From Lysobacter sp. FW306-1B-D06B (GTDB taxonomy: Bacteria > Pseudomonadota > Gammaproteobacteria > Xanthomonadales > Xanthomonadaceae): a stretch of DNA of 64,000 nucleotides. Positions 17,498-26,574 of the stretch are shown piece by piece (the first letter of the stretch is position 1; each line of letters starts with the position of its first letter). Location: the NCBI RefSeq assembly GCF_038446665.1, contig NZ_CP151802.1:806001-870000 (forward strand), in the 5' to 3' direction. Position numbers and translations under genes: made by a program. A model generated the notes under the pieces. That model saw nothing but the letters and a program-made list of their open reading frames with translations, was not told the origin of the DNA and did no database searches.

Positions 17498-19320
17498 GCC
17501 TGCTCGACGCACTGCTGCGCCAGGGCGCGCTGCGACCCGTGGACCATGCGTTGGCGCAGAGCCTGCGCCGCCTGGGGCGCGACACGGGCGACGCGGACGA
17601 CCGTGTGCTGGTCGCCGCGGCGCTGGCGTCTTCGGCGATCGCGCACGGGCATGCGGGCCTGGATCTGTCAAACCCGCAGCGCGTATGCGACGCCGCCGTC
17701 GAATGGCCCGATGCGGAGGAGTGGCGCGAAGTGCTGGGCGCATCGCGCTGGGTTGCCAGTCCCTCGCATGCACAGGCCAGTGAGCAGGCGCCGCTGGTGC
17801 TGGAGAAGAACCTGCTCTACCTGCGCCGCTATCGCGAGTACGAGCGCAGGCTCGCGCAAGGCCTGCGCCGGATCGCCGCCGCCACGCCGCAGACAGCAGA
17901 CCTGCATGCGCTCGCGCCGCTGTTCGCCATCCTCTTCCCGCATGCGCGCGACGTGGATCGGCAGGCACGCGCGGCCGCGCTGGCGCTGCTGCGTTCGCTG
18001 CTGCTGGTGACGGGCGGGCCGGGCACCGGAAAGACCACGACGATCGCGCGCGTGCTGTTGCTGCTGATCGCGCAGGCGATGTCGTCCGGCCAGCCGGCGC
18101 CGCGCATCGCGCTGGCCGCGCCCACCGGCCGCGCCGCCGAGCGCATGGCCGAGAGCCTGCGCGCCGCCGCCGGGCACCTGCATGCGCTCGACGGCATCGA
18201 TCCGGCATGGTGCGACGCACTGCCGCACTCGGCGAGTACGTTGCATCGGCTGCTGGGCACGATTCCCGACAGCCCGCGCTTCCGCCACGACGCCGATCAT
18301 CCGCTGCCGTTCGACGTGATCGTCGTCGACGAAGCCTCGATGGTCGATCTGCCGCTGATGTGCAAGCTGGTGGAAGCCGTGGCCGACGGCGCGCGCCTGA
18401 TTCTGCTGGGCGATCGCGATCAGTTGCCTTCGGTGGAGGCCGGTGACGTGCTGGCCGCGATCACCGACGCGGCGGGCGAGGGCGATGCGTTGCCGGCGTC
18501 GCTCACGCGCGCGCTGGCGCCGTTGCTGGGTCCGCTGCCGGAAGGCGCGTCGGAAGGCGGCGCCCTGGCAGGGCATCGCGTGCAGTTGCAGCGCGGTTAC
18601 CGCCAGGCGCAGTCGCTCGATCTGGCGCCGCTCGCCGATGCACTGCGCGTGGGCGATGCCGATCGCGCGATCGCGCTGCTTCGCGACGGTCTGGCCGGCG
18701 TGCGCTTCCACGAAGACATGCACGACCCACTCGCCGGTGCGTCGCGCGAAACACTGCTGGCCCCGTGGCGCGCGCTGATGGCGTCGAACGATCCCGCGCA
18801 GGCGCTGGAACAGGCGCGGGGCCTGCGTCTGCTCACCGCGCTGCGCGAAGGCGCGCAGGGTGCGGCTGCGCTCAACCAGCGCATCGAGGACGCGCTCGCC
18901 GGCACCCAGCGCGATCCGTATTTCCACGGGCGTCTGTTGCTGGTCACCGAAAACAGCTACCGCCACGGACTGTTCAACGGCGACATCGGCGTGGTCCAGC
19001 ACGACGCTACGGGCGTGCCGGTGGCCTGGTTCGCGGGCGGCAGCGACGGTGTTCGCGGCTTCCATCCGGCGTCGCTGCCGGCGCATACCGGCGCCTTCGC
19101 GATGACGGTGCACAAGGCGCAGGGATCGGAATTCGACGCGGTCTGGCTGCTGCTTCCGCGACAGGATGCGCGCACGCTCTCACGCGAACTGCTCTATACC
19201 GGCGTCACCCGCGCGCGAAGCGAACTGCACCTGTGCGCAAGCGAGCCCGTGCTGCGCGCGGCGCTGGTACGGCATGCCTCGCGCGTGTCGGGGCTGGCGT
19301 GGCGGTTGCAGGTGGGGTGA
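17494..19320 (+). CDS. recD: Exodeoxyribonuclease V alpha subunit RecD
   Basis: The 608-residue SF1B helicase moves 5'-3' and forms the fast motor of RecBCD. Walker A is TGGPGTGKTTTIARV (about residue 170), motif II is DVIVVDEASMVDLPLM, followed by LILLGDRDQLPSVEAG, and the C-terminal UvrD-like module contains FAMTVHKAQGSEFDAVWLLL and LLYTGVTRARSELHL. N-terminal FLxxLYxxRY-like residues (KNLLYLRRYREYERRLA) match the RecB-binding region. It is the last gene of recC-recB-recD, which together give a complete enzyme. Convergent with the LysR gene, 82 bases away. Confidence 0.95.
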   Translation: MSLLDALLRQGALRPVDHALAQSLRRLGRDTGDADDRVLVAAALASSAIAHGHAGLDLSNPQRVCDAAVEWPDAEEWREVLGASRWVASPSHAQASEQAPLVLEKNLLYLRRYREYERRLAQGLRRIAAATPQTADLHALAPLFAILFPHARDVDRQARAAALALLRSLLLVTGGPGTGKTTTIARVLLLLIAQAMSSGQPAPRIALAAPTGRAAERMAESLRAAAGHLHALDGIDPAWCDALPHSASTLHRLLGTIPDSPRFRHDADHPLPFDVIVVDEASMVDLPLMCKLVEAVADGARLILLGDRDQLPSVEAGDVLAAITDAAGEGDALPASLTRALAPLLGPLPEGASEGGALAGHRVQLQRGYRQAQSLDLAPLADALRVGDADRAIALLRDGLAGVRFHEDMHDPLAGASRETLLAPWRALMASNDPAQALEQARGLRLLTALREGAQGAAALNQRIEDALAGTQRDPYFHGRLLLVTENSYRHGLFNGDIGVVQHDATGVPVAWFAGGSDGVRGFHPASLPAHTGAFAMTVHKAQGSEFDAVWLLLPRQDARTLSRELLYTGVTRARSELHLCASEPVLRAALVRHASRVSGLAWRLQVG

Positions 19321-19349
19321 TCGCGCGCCCTGCTCTTCCTTCTCCCCTC

Positions 19350-19378
19350 GCGGCGACCGAAGGGAGTGCAGAGCTGAG
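19350..19378 (-). repeat. 29-base dispersed repeat, copy 1
   Basis: These 29 bases (containing CGACCGAAGGGAGTGCAGAG) recur perfectly, inverted, at 36717-36745. Both copies are intergenic. Next to this copy, at 19384-19398, is the perfect hairpin GCCCCC-GAA-GGGGGC, which may help terminate recD and lysR but lacks a T tract. Confidence 0.85.
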
Positions 19379-19402
19379 AAGGTGCCCCCGAAGGGGGCGG
19401 AA

Positions 19403-20494
19403 TCAATCCTCTTCTTCCTCATGCGCATCAGCCGCCACAGGCTCTTCCGCCTTCGCCTTGCGCTTGGCCTTTGCTGCGGCCGCGGCTGCGGGCTGCTGGG
19501 CGACCTTCGCCAACTCGGCGTTGATCGCATCGGCTGCGGACTTCTCCGCCGCCTTGTAGCGCGCACGCACGTTCGGGCAGAGCACCTGCATGTAGTCGGC
19601 GTCGAAGTTCAGGCGCTCGACCAGGAAGTCGACGAACGCGCGCACCTTCGGTGACTGCACGCGACCGCGGGGGAACACCGCGTTGAACTCGTAGTCCGGG
19701 CCGGTCCAGCCGGCGAGCACGCGCTGCACGTAACCCTGCTCGGCATACGCCTTCACGGTGACGTCGGCGGCGAGCATCAGGCCTTCGCCGCACAGCAGCG
19801 CACCGCTGAGCGGGCCGGGATCGTTGGCGACCAGCACCGGATCGACGCGATAGTCCACCGTGCGCGTGCCGTCGTTGAGCGACCAGAAGTACTGGCCGTT
19901 GCGGCGCGACTTCTGCATCGCCACGGTGCGGTGGTGCACCAGATCGTCCGGATGCAGCGGCTCGCCGTGGCGCGCGATGTAGCTCGGGCTGGCGTAGACC
20001 TGCGTGCGGAACGTGGCCAGCTTGCGCGCGATGAGGTTGGAGTCGGGCAGGTTGCCCACGCGCAGGGCGACGTCCAGCTCCTTGTCGATGATGTCGAGCT
20101 GTTCGTTGGTCAGCACCATGTCCACGCGCAGTTCGGGATGGCGCGCGTGGAACTCGCCCAGCAGCGGCGCGATCCAGGTGATGCCGACGGAGTAGGGCGC
20201 GGTGAAGCGCAGCCAGCCGCGCGGGCCGCCCTGCAACTGGCCGACGGCGCTTTCGGCTTCGTCCAGTTCGCGCGAGATGCGCTGGCAATGTTCGAAGTAG
20301 ATGTTGCCGGCTTCGGTGAGGCCGAGCTTGCGCGTCGTGCGATGCAGCAGCTGCGCGCCGAGGCGGGTTTCCAGTTCCTGCACCTTGCGGCTGACGGTGG
20401 TCTTGGGCAGCTGCAGGGCGCGGGCGGCGGAAATGAAACTTCCGTGCTCGACCACCTTCACGAAGATCAGGGTGTCGTTGAGATCGCGGGCCAT
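19403..20494 (-). CDS. smeRv: LysR-type regulator, SmeRv-like, with Ala/Lys-rich tail
   Basis: The 363-residue protein has an N-terminal winged HTH (MARDLNDTLIFVKVVEHGSF, then AARALQLPKTTVSRKVQELE) and a LysR effector domain (about residues 90-300, RFTAPYSVGITWIAPLL). Start MARDLND at 20494 fits the family; upstream codons are ignored. It is divergent from the DUF2798-SDR-RND operon, the same arrangement as smeRv next to smeU1VWU2X in Stenotrophomonas, so it very likely controls the pump. Oddity: the last 45 or so residues are an Ala/Lys stretch ending in a Glu/Asp run (EEEED), beyond the normal LysR length of about 300. LysR identity is certain; orthology to SmeRv is inferred from position. 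Confidence 0.9.
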   Translation of the reverse strand: MARDLNDTLIFVKVVEHGSFISAARALQLPKTTVSRKVQELETRLGAQLLHRTTRKLGLTEAGNIYFEHCQRISRELDEAESAVGQLQGGPRGWLRFTAPYSVGITWIAPLLGEFHARHPELRVDMVLTNEQLDIIDKELDVALRVGNLPDSNLIARKLATFRTQVYASPSYIARHGEPLHPDDLVHHRTVAMQKSRRNGQYFWSLNDGTRTVDYRVDPVLVANDPGPLSGALLCGEGLMLAADVTVKAYAEQGYVQRVLAGWTGPDYEFNAVFPRGRVQSPKVRAFVDFLVERLNFDADYMQVLCPNVRARYKAAEKSAADAINAELAKVAQQPAAAAAAKAKRKAKAEEPVAADAHEEEED

Positions 20495-20576
20495 GTGGGG
20501 GGTTCCTTGGGCGCGGACGGGGAGGGCAGACGGACTGGGCAAACCACCCGGTCGCATTTGGACCGATGACGGGACA

Positions 20577-20604
20577 ATTATTCCCTCCAAATCGGACTAA
20601 TCAA
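20577..20604 (-). promoter_or_regulatory. Sigma-70-type promoter for the LysR gene
   Basis: On the minus strand TTGATT (20599-20604) and AATAAT (20577-20582, five of six consensus bases) are separated by 16 bases. The start codon lies about 80 bases downstream. This AT-rich patch is the most plausible place for LysR binding between the divergent genes. Confidence 0.5.
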
Positions 20605-20656
20605 GTGCCGATTGCAAGCCTAATCTCTGCCCCACGCTCCCCCGACCCCCGCCGCC

Positions 20657-20935
20657 ATGCTCACCCCCCGCCAAGCCCGATATGCCTTTCTGCCGGTCAT
20701 GCTGATCGCCATGGCGATCCTGGTCGGCGTTGCCCTGATCGCCCTCCAGCAGGGGCTGGCGGCCGGTCCGGACGAGTTCTGGCTGCTCGCCTGGGTGCTG
20801 GCGTTCGTGCTGGCGCTGCCCGGCGCGATGCTGGTCCTGCCGGTGGTCAGCGCCGGCCTGCGCGCCGCGACACGTCCGGAGACCGTCCCGCTCACGGGAG
20901 TAAAAATCCCGGATTCGGGACATTGGGGCCGATAA
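20657..20935 (+). CDS. DUF2798 two-helix membrane protein
   Basis: The 92-residue protein has two hydrophobic helices (about residues 12-32 and 42-65) with the pattern LLAWVLAFVLALPGAMLVLP, typical of DUF2798. Function is unknown. It is the first gene of the pump operon: its TAA shares one base with the ATG of the following SDR (TAATG), so the two are coupled. No clear Shine-Dalgarno precedes the ATG. An alternative is that it is a pump-associated accessory peptide, but nothing in the sequence demonstrates this. Confidence 0.8.
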   Translation: MLTPRQARYAFLPVMLIAMAILVGVALIALQQGLAAGPDEFWLLAWVLAFVLALPGAMLVLPVVSAGLRAATRPETVPLTGVKIPDSGHWGR

Positions 20936-21885
20936 TGAAGACGCCCGCCGCCAAGGCATCGGCCCAGAACACGGCCCAGAGCCGCCGCATCGCCCGCGCC
21001 GCCGTCGTCGTGCTCGGCGCGACCGGTGGCGTCGGCCGCGGCGTGGTCGAGGCCGCGCTGGCCAGCGGCCGGCCGGTGATCGCGGTCGCCCGCGACAAGG
21101 CCGGCCTGCAGTGCCTGCGCGGCAAGTTCCCCGATGCCGACCTCAGCGTCGTCGCCGGCTCGATCAGCAGCGACGGCGACGGCGAACGCCTGGCGCGCGA
21201 CCTGCGCAAGCTGGGCCGCCCCATCGGCGGTGTCGTGGCCGCCGTGTGCGGCAGCGACACGCGCGGGCGGCTGCTCGATCATCCGGCGGCGTTCCTGCGC
21301 CAGACGCTCGACGACGACCTGCTCCCGCACCTCGCCGCCGCGCGGCACCTGCTGCCGTTGCTGTCCGAAGCCGGACGCACCGGCACCTATGTATTGATCG
21401 GCGGGCCGGGCGCGGATCGCCCGTGGGCCGGTTACGGCCACCGCTCCATCGCCACCGCCGCGCTGCGCATGCTCGCGCGCGTGCTGCACGAGGAAGCCCG
21501 CACGATCGGCGTGCGCGTGCAGTTGCTGGCGATCGACAGCCCCGTGTGCACCGAACTCAATCGCGCCCACGCCTGCGAACAGTGGCCCAGCGCGCTCGCG
21601 GTCGGCCAGCGCGCGCTGGCGCTGGTCGAGCCCGAGGGCGTGCAGCCGGCGCAGGCGGTCGTGAACTTTTCCGAAGTGACGGCGTTGCCGTTGCCGATGG
21701 ACGCGGCGGATGTCGATCCGGCGTCCGCTGATTCGACGATTCAACAGGACCCCGAGCCTGGCGACGCGACCGCGCCGCCGAGCGCGCAGGCAGGACTGCT
21801 GCCATCACGCTGTCTACAGGACGCGCGCACGCTGCTCAGGAACCTGATCTCAACAGATAACAACAACCAGGAACGTTCGACATGA
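20935..21885 (+). CDS. smeU1: Atypical short-chain dehydrogenase-like protein, SmeU1-like
   Basis: The 316-residue protein has a Rossmann nucleotide-binding start, VVVLGATGGVGRGVVEAAL (Gly-rich loop), but lacks the SDR catalytic Tyr-x-x-x-Lys: at the expected place the sequence is GYGHRSIATAALRM, with Ser where Lys should be. The NNAG motif is also missing (VVAAVCGSDT). A tail of about 70 residues (from PMDAADVDPAS) is extra. The protein may bind NAD(P) without classical reductase activity. The place between the regulator and the pump adaptor matches smeU1 of smeU1VWU2X. Overlaps smeV by four bases (ATGA). Confidence 0.75.
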   Translation: MKTPAAKASAQNTAQSRRIARAAVVVLGATGGVGRGVVEAALASGRPVIAVARDKAGLQCLRGKFPDADLSVVAGSISSDGDGERLARDLRKLGRPIGGVVAAVCGSDTRGRLLDHPAAFLRQTLDDDLLPHLAAARHLLPLLSEAGRTGTYVLIGGPGADRPWAGYGHRSIATAALRMLARVLHEEARTIGVRVQLLAIDSPVCTELNRAHACEQWPSALAVGQRALALVEPEGVQPAQAVVNFSEVTALPLPMDAADVDPASADSTIQQDPEPGDATAPPSAQAGLLPSRCLQDARTLLRNLISTDNNNQERST

Positions 21886-23078
21886 CCTCCCCACGGAAAG
21901 AATTGGCCCGGTCGTATACCGGGATTCCCTACCTCGCTCTGGCGACAGGCCTGTTGATGGCCGCCATCGCCACCGCGTGCAGCAGCCAGGCCGACCCGGG
22001 CGCCGGCATGCCGCCGCCGCCGGAAGTCAGCGTGGCGCAGGTGCTCAACAAGGACGTCAGTCGCTGGGATGAGTTCACCGGTCGCGTCACCGCGATCGAG
22101 ACGGTCGAGCTGCGTCCGCGCGTGTCCGGCTACGTCCACCAGGTGGCGTACAAGGAAGGGCAGGAAGTGAAGAAGGGCGATGTGCTCTTCGTCATCGATC
22201 CGCGCCCGTACAAGGCGCGCCTGTCGCAGGCCGAAGCCGACGTCGAGCGCGCCCGCGCCGAGGCCCGCCTCGCGCAGATGCAGGACAAGCGCGCGCAGAC
22301 GCTGGTGGAAGCCAAGGCCATCTCGCGCGAGGAGTTCGAAACCCGCCGCGCCGCCAGCACGCAGGGCAATGCCGCCGTGCGCGCCGCCGAAGCCGCCCTC
22401 GACAATGCGCGCCTGGACCTGCAGTTCGCCACGGTGCGTTCGCCGATCGACGGCCGCGCCGGTCGCGCGCTGGTGACCGAGGGCAACCTCGCCAGCGCCG
22501 ACACCACGCTGCTGACCACGGTCGTCTCGCAGGACCCGGTGTTCGTTTACTTCGAAAGCGACGAGCAGAGCTTCCTGCGTTACCAGGAACTGGCCCGCAA
22601 GGGCGAGCGCGCGGCGACGCAGAACCCGGTGCGCGTCGGCCTGGCCACCGAGCAGGGCTATCCGCATGAAGGCACGGTGGACTTCGTTGACAACCAGGTT
22701 GATCCGAGCACGGGCACCATCCGCGCCCGCGCCGTGCTGAAGAACCCGGACCGCATGTTCACGCCGGGCCTGTACGCACGCGTGCAGTTGCAGGGCACCG
22801 GGCAGTTCAAGGCGATGCTGGTCGACGACAAGGCCGTACTGACCGATCAGGACCGCAAGTACGTCTACGTGCTGGGCGAGAAGAACGCCGCCACGCGCAA
22901 GGACATCAAGCTCGGGCCGATGATCGATGGCCTGCGCGTGGTGACCTCGGGCCTGGCGCCGTCGGACAAGGTGATCGTGCACGGCGTGCAGAAGGTCTTC
23001 TTCCCGGGCATGCCGGTGCAGCCGAAGGTGATCGCGATGGGCGCGCCGGCACCGCAGCCGCAAGTAGCGATGAAGTAA
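21882..23078 (+). CDS. smeV: RND efflux periplasmic adaptor, SmeV/MexE-like lipoprotein
   Basis: This 398-residue membrane fusion protein has a long N-terminal signal ending GLLMAAIATAC (Cys33, probable lipidation). The barrel-sandwich hybrid has SGYVHQVAYKEGQEVKKGDVLFVIDPRPY, quoted here in its well-known pattern only by position (about residues 84-112), then an alpha-hairpin rich in Glu/Ala/Arg (about 115-170), and the second lipoyl half with TVRSPIDGRAGRALVTEGN. It bridges the inner-membrane pump SmeW and outer-membrane channel SmeX. A 231-base gap to smeW holds the repeat at 23094-23211. Confidence 0.92.
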   Translation: MTSPRKELARSYTGIPYLALATGLLMAAIATACSSQADPGAGMPPPPEVSVAQVLNKDVSRWDEFTGRVTAIETVELRPRVSGYVHQVAYKEGQEVKKGDVLFVIDPRPYKARLSQAEADVERARAEARLAQMQDKRAQTLVEAKAISREEFETRRAASTQGNAAVRAAEAALDNARLDLQFATVRSPIDGRAGRALVTEGNLASADTTLLTTVVSQDPVFVYFESDEQSFLRYQELARKGERAATQNPVRVGLATEQGYPHEGTVDFVDNQVDPSTGTIRARAVLKNPDRMFTPGLYARVQLQGTGQFKAMLVDDKAVLTDQDRKYVYVLGEKNAATRKDIKLGPMIDGLRVVTSGLAPSDKVIVHGVQKVFFPGMPVQPKVIAMGAPAPQPQVAMK

Positions 23079-23093
23079 CGGCATGACATGACT

Positions 23094-23211
23094 GCCCCTC
23101 CCCCTGCTCGCAGGGGGAGGTTGGGAGGGGGTTGAGGCGCGATAGCGCCGAGCTCGCCGCGATGCGGCTCGCGACCCCTCCCCAACCCTCCCCTGTGAGC
23201 AGAGGAGGGGG
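23094..23211 (+). repeat. ~118-bp intra-operon repeat between smeV and smeW
   Basis: The element starts GCCCCTCCCCCTGCTCGCAG and ends in a GGAGGGGG run. It contains a perfect 10-bp hairpin (CTCCCCCTGC/GCAGGGGGAG) and pyrimidine/purine arms able to pair end to end. A near copy lies at 31681-31800 between gltB and gltD in the same orientation relative to transcription. Confidence 0.9.
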
Positions 23212-23309
23212 ACAAAGCAGAACCCAATCGGCGATGCGCCGTGACGCATCGCCCAGGACCGCTGCGGCCTGAACACATCGTTTTGAAGCCGCCGCACAAG
23301 GAACCCCAC

Positions 23310-26300
23310 ATGGACTTTTCCAAGTTCTTCATCGACCGGCCGATCTTCGCGGCAGTGCTGTCGATCGTGATCTTCGCCGCCGGCCTGATCTCGATCCCGC
23401 TGCTGCCGATCGGCGAATACCCCGAAGTCGTGCCGCCTTCGGTGGTCGTTCGCACCGTCTACCCGGGCGCGAACCCGAAGGTCATCGCCGAAACCGTCGC
23501 CACGCCGCTGGAGGAATCCATCCGCGGCGTGGAAGGCCTGATGTACGTCAAGTCGGTCGCCAGCTCCGACGGCGTGCTGTCGATCACCGTCACCTTCCGC
23601 CCGGAAGTGAACGCGGACGAGGCCACGGTGCGCGTGCAGAACCGCGTCAGCCAGGCGCTCGCGCGACTGCCCGAGGACGTGCGGCGACAGGGCGTGACGA
23701 CGCAGAAGCAGTCGCCCGTCTTCCTGATGGTCGTGCATCTCACCTCGCCCAGCGGCAAGTACGACACGCTGTACCTGCGCAACTACCTGCGCCTGCACGT
23801 GAAGGACCAGCTCGCCAGCATCCCCGGCGTCGGCGAAGCGCAGCCCTTCGGCGGCGGCGATTACGCCATGCGCATCTGGCTCGACCCGGACAAGGTCGCC
23901 GCGCGCGGCATGACCGCCAGCGACGTCCTGCGCGCCGTGCGCGAGCAGAACATCCAGGTGTCCGCCGGCCAGCTCGGCGCCGAGCCCATGCCGAACAAGT
24001 CGGAATTCCTCACGCTGATCAATGCGCGCGGCCGACTCGAGAAGCCGGAAGAGTTCGGCAACATCGTGCTCAAGGGCGGCAACGACGGTGAAGTCGTGCG
24101 TCTGTCCGACGTGGCCCGCATCGAACTCGCCGCCGGCGACTACACGATGCGCGCGCGCCTGGACGGCCAGAACGCCGCGGCCATCGGCATCTTCCAGGCG
24201 CCGGGCGCCAACGCGTTGCAGATCCGCGACGAGGTCATCCGTCGCATGGACGAAGCCGCCAAGCGCTTCCCGCCGGGCATCGAATACAAGTCGATCTACG
24301 ACACCACCATCTTCGTGCGCGACTCGATCAAGTCGGTCGTGACCACGCTGCTGGAAGCCACGCTGCTGGTGGTGCTGGTGGTGATCCTGTTCCTGCAGAC
24401 CTGGCGCGCCTCGATCATTCCGTTGATCGCCGTGCCGGTGTCGGTGGTGGGCACGTTCGCCGCGCTCTACCTGCTGGGCTTCTCGATCAACACGCTGACC
24501 TTGTTCGGCCTGGTGCTGGCGATCGGCATCGTGGTGGACGACGCCATCGTCGTGGTGGAGAACGTCGAGCGCCACATCGAAGACGGCCACACGCCGCTGG
24601 AAGCCGCGCACCTGGCGATGAAGGAAGTCTCCGGGCCGATCATCGCCATCGCGCTGGTGCTGTGCGCCGTGTTCGTACCGATGGCGTTCCTGTCGGGCGT
24701 GACCGGCCAGTTCTACAAGCAGTTCGCGGTGACGATCGCCATCTCCACGGTGATCTCGGCGATCAACTCGCTGACGCTCTCGCCGGCGTTGGCCGCACGC
24801 CTGCTCAAGCCGCACGGCGCGCCGAAGGATGCACTGAGCCGCTTCATCGAACGTGGCTTCGGCTGGATATTCCGCCCGTTCAACCGCTTCTTCGGCACCG
24901 CCGCGGAGCGTTACCAGAACGGCGTGAGCAAGGTGCTGGGCCGTCGCGGCGCGGTGTTCGTGGTGTACGCCGGCCTGCTGCTGGCCACGGGCCTGATGTT
25001 CCAGCTCGTGCCGCGCGGCTTCGTGCCGGTGCAGGACAAGAGCTACCTCATCGCCGGCATCAAGATGCCGGAAGGTTCCTCCATCGAACGCACCGATGCG
25101 GCGCTGAAGAAGATCGGCGAGATCGCCATGTCCATCGAAGGCGTGCAGAACGACGTCGCCTTCCCGGGCCTGAATCCGTTGCAGTTCAGCAACACGCCCA
25201 ACTACGGCGTGACCTTCATCAACCTCAAGCCCTTCGGCCAGCGCAACCGCAGCGCCGAGGAGATCAACGCCGAACTCAGCGCGAAGATCAGCGGCATCCA
25301 GGACGGCTTCGCCTTCTCGCTGCAGCCGCCGCCGATCCAGGGCCTGGGCAACGGTTCGGGCTACTCGCTCTACATCGAGGACCGCGGCAATCTGGGCTAC
25401 GGCGCGTTGCAGAGCGCGGTGCAGGCTTTCCAGGGCGCCGGTTCGCAGACGCCGGGGCTGGGCTTCCCGAACTCGAGCTACCAGGCCAACGTGCCGCAGC
25501 TCGACGCCGAGGTCGACCGCGTGAAGGCCAAGGCGCAGGGCGTGCCGCTGACGGAGCTGTTCGACACGCTGCAGACCTACCTGGGTTCGGCGTACGTCAA
25601 CGACTTCAACATGTTCGGCCGCACCTGGCAGGTCGTGGCGCAGGCCGACGGCCCGTTCCGCGACAGCGTCGAGGACATCGCCAACCTGCGTACGCGCAAC
25701 GATCGCGGCGAGATGGTGCCGATCGGTTCGATGGTGAAGGTGACCGAGACGTTCGGCCCCGATCCGGTGATCCGCTACAACGGCTATCCGGCCGCGGACA
25801 TCCTGGGCGAAGCCGACGTCAACCAGCTCTCGTCCGCGCAGGCGATGGCGAAGCTGGAAGAGCTGGCGCAGAAGGTGCTGCCCAACGGCATGGACATCGA
25901 GTGGACGGACCTGAGCTACCAGCAGGCCACGCAGGGCAAGGCGGCGCTGATCGTCTTCCCGCTGGCCGTGCTGCTCGCGTTCCTCGTGCTGGCGGCGCTG
26001 TACGAAAGCTGGACGCTGCCGCTGGCGGTGATCCTGATCGTGCCGATGTGCATGCTCTCCGCACTGTTGGGCGTCTACCTGACCGGCGACAACAACGTGT
26101 TCGTGCAGGTGGGCCTGGTGGTGCTGATGGGCCTGGCGTGCAAGAACGCGATCCTGATCGTCGAGTTCGCCCGCGAGCTGGAAATGCAGGGTAAGGGCAT
26201 CGTCGAAGCCGCGCTGGAAGCCTGCCGCCTGCGTCTGCGTCCGATCGTGATGACGTCCATCGCGTTCATCGCCGGCACCGTGCCGCTGGTGCTCTCGCAC

Positions 26301-26495
26301 GGCGCCGGCGCCGAAGTCCGCCAGGCCACGGGCATCACCGTGTTCTCCGGAATGATCGGCGTGACGCTGTTCGGCCTGTTCCTGACGCCGGTGTTCTACG
26401 TCGCGCTGCGCAAGCTGGCGAACCGCCCGCTGGTGAGCCACGGCCCGTCCACCGTCGAATCGCACGCCGTCGCGCACGCGTCCACCCACCTCTGA
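23310..26495 (+). CDS. smeW: RND multidrug efflux permease, SmeW/MexF-like
   Basis: This 1061-residue HAE1-family proton antiporter begins MDFSKFFIDRPIFAAVLSIV, nearly the N-terminus of MexF. Twelve membrane helices and two large periplasmic loops are evident. The proton-relay residues are present: Asp-Asp in GIVVDDAIVVVENVERH (TM4, about residue 408) and Lys in GLACKNAILIVEFARELE (TM10, about residue 943). The family exports drugs such as chloramphenicol, quinolones and tetracyclines; substrates here are inferred from SmeVWX/MexEF relatives. The ATG at 23310 follows an AAGGA ribosome-binding site. The SDR gene follows after 79 bases. Confidence 0.95.
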   Translation: MDFSKFFIDRPIFAAVLSIVIFAAGLISIPLLPIGEYPEVVPPSVVVRTVYPGANPKVIAETVATPLEESIRGVEGLMYVKSVASSDGVLSITVTFRPEVNADEATVRVQNRVSQALARLPEDVRRQGVTTQKQSPVFLMVVHLTSPSGKYDTLYLRNYLRLHVKDQLASIPGVGEAQPFGGGDYAMRIWLDPDKVAARGMTASDVLRAVREQNIQVSAGQLGAEPMPNKSEFLTLINARGRLEKPEEFGNIVLKGGNDGEVVRLSDVARIELAAGDYTMRARLDGQNAAAIGIFQAPGANALQIRDEVIRRMDEAAKRFPPGIEYKSIYDTTIFVRDSIKSVVTTLLEATLLVVLVVILFLQTWRASIIPLIAVPVSVVGTFAALYLLGFSINTLTLFGLVLAIGIVVDDAIVVVENVERHIEDGHTPLEAAHLAMKEVSGPIIAIALVLCAVFVPMAFLSGVTGQFYKQFAVTIAISTVISAINSLTLSPALAARLLKPHGAPKDALSRFIERGFGWIFRPFNRFFGTAAERYQNGVSKVLGRRGAVFVVYAGLLLATGLMFQLVPRGFVPVQDKSYLIAGIKMPEGSSIERTDAALKKIGEIAMSIEGVQNDVAFPGLNPLQFSNTPNYGVTFINLKPFGQRNRSAEEINAELSAKISGIQDGFAFSLQPPPIQGLGNGSGYSLYIEDRGNLGYGALQSAVQAFQGAGSQTPGLGFPNSSYQANVPQLDAEVDRVKAKAQGVPLTELFDTLQTYLGSAYVNDFNMFGRTWQVVAQADGPFRDSVEDIANLRTRNDRGEMVPIGSMVKVTETFGPDPVIRYNGYPAADILGEADVNQLSSAQAMAKLEELAQKVLPNGMDIEWTDLSYQQATQGKAALIVFPLAVLLAFLVLAALYESWTLPLAVILIVPMCMLSALLGVYLTGDNNVFVQVGLVVLMGLACKNAILIVEFARELEMQGKGIVEAALEACRLRLRPIVMTSIAFIAGTVPLVLSHGAGAEVRQATGITVFSGMIGVTLFGLFLTPVFYVALRKLANRPLVSHGPSTVESHAVAHASTHL

Positions 26496-26574
26496 TCCGC
26501 AACCGCCGGCACGGCCCAACGCCGTGCCGGCATCGAATTCCGCGCACACCGCGCGATCCCCACAGGAGTTCCCC

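Noticed and set aside
23094..23211. The G/C-rich repeat as an attachment site or insertion-sequence end
   Set aside because: There is no transposase, target duplication or integrase near either copy.
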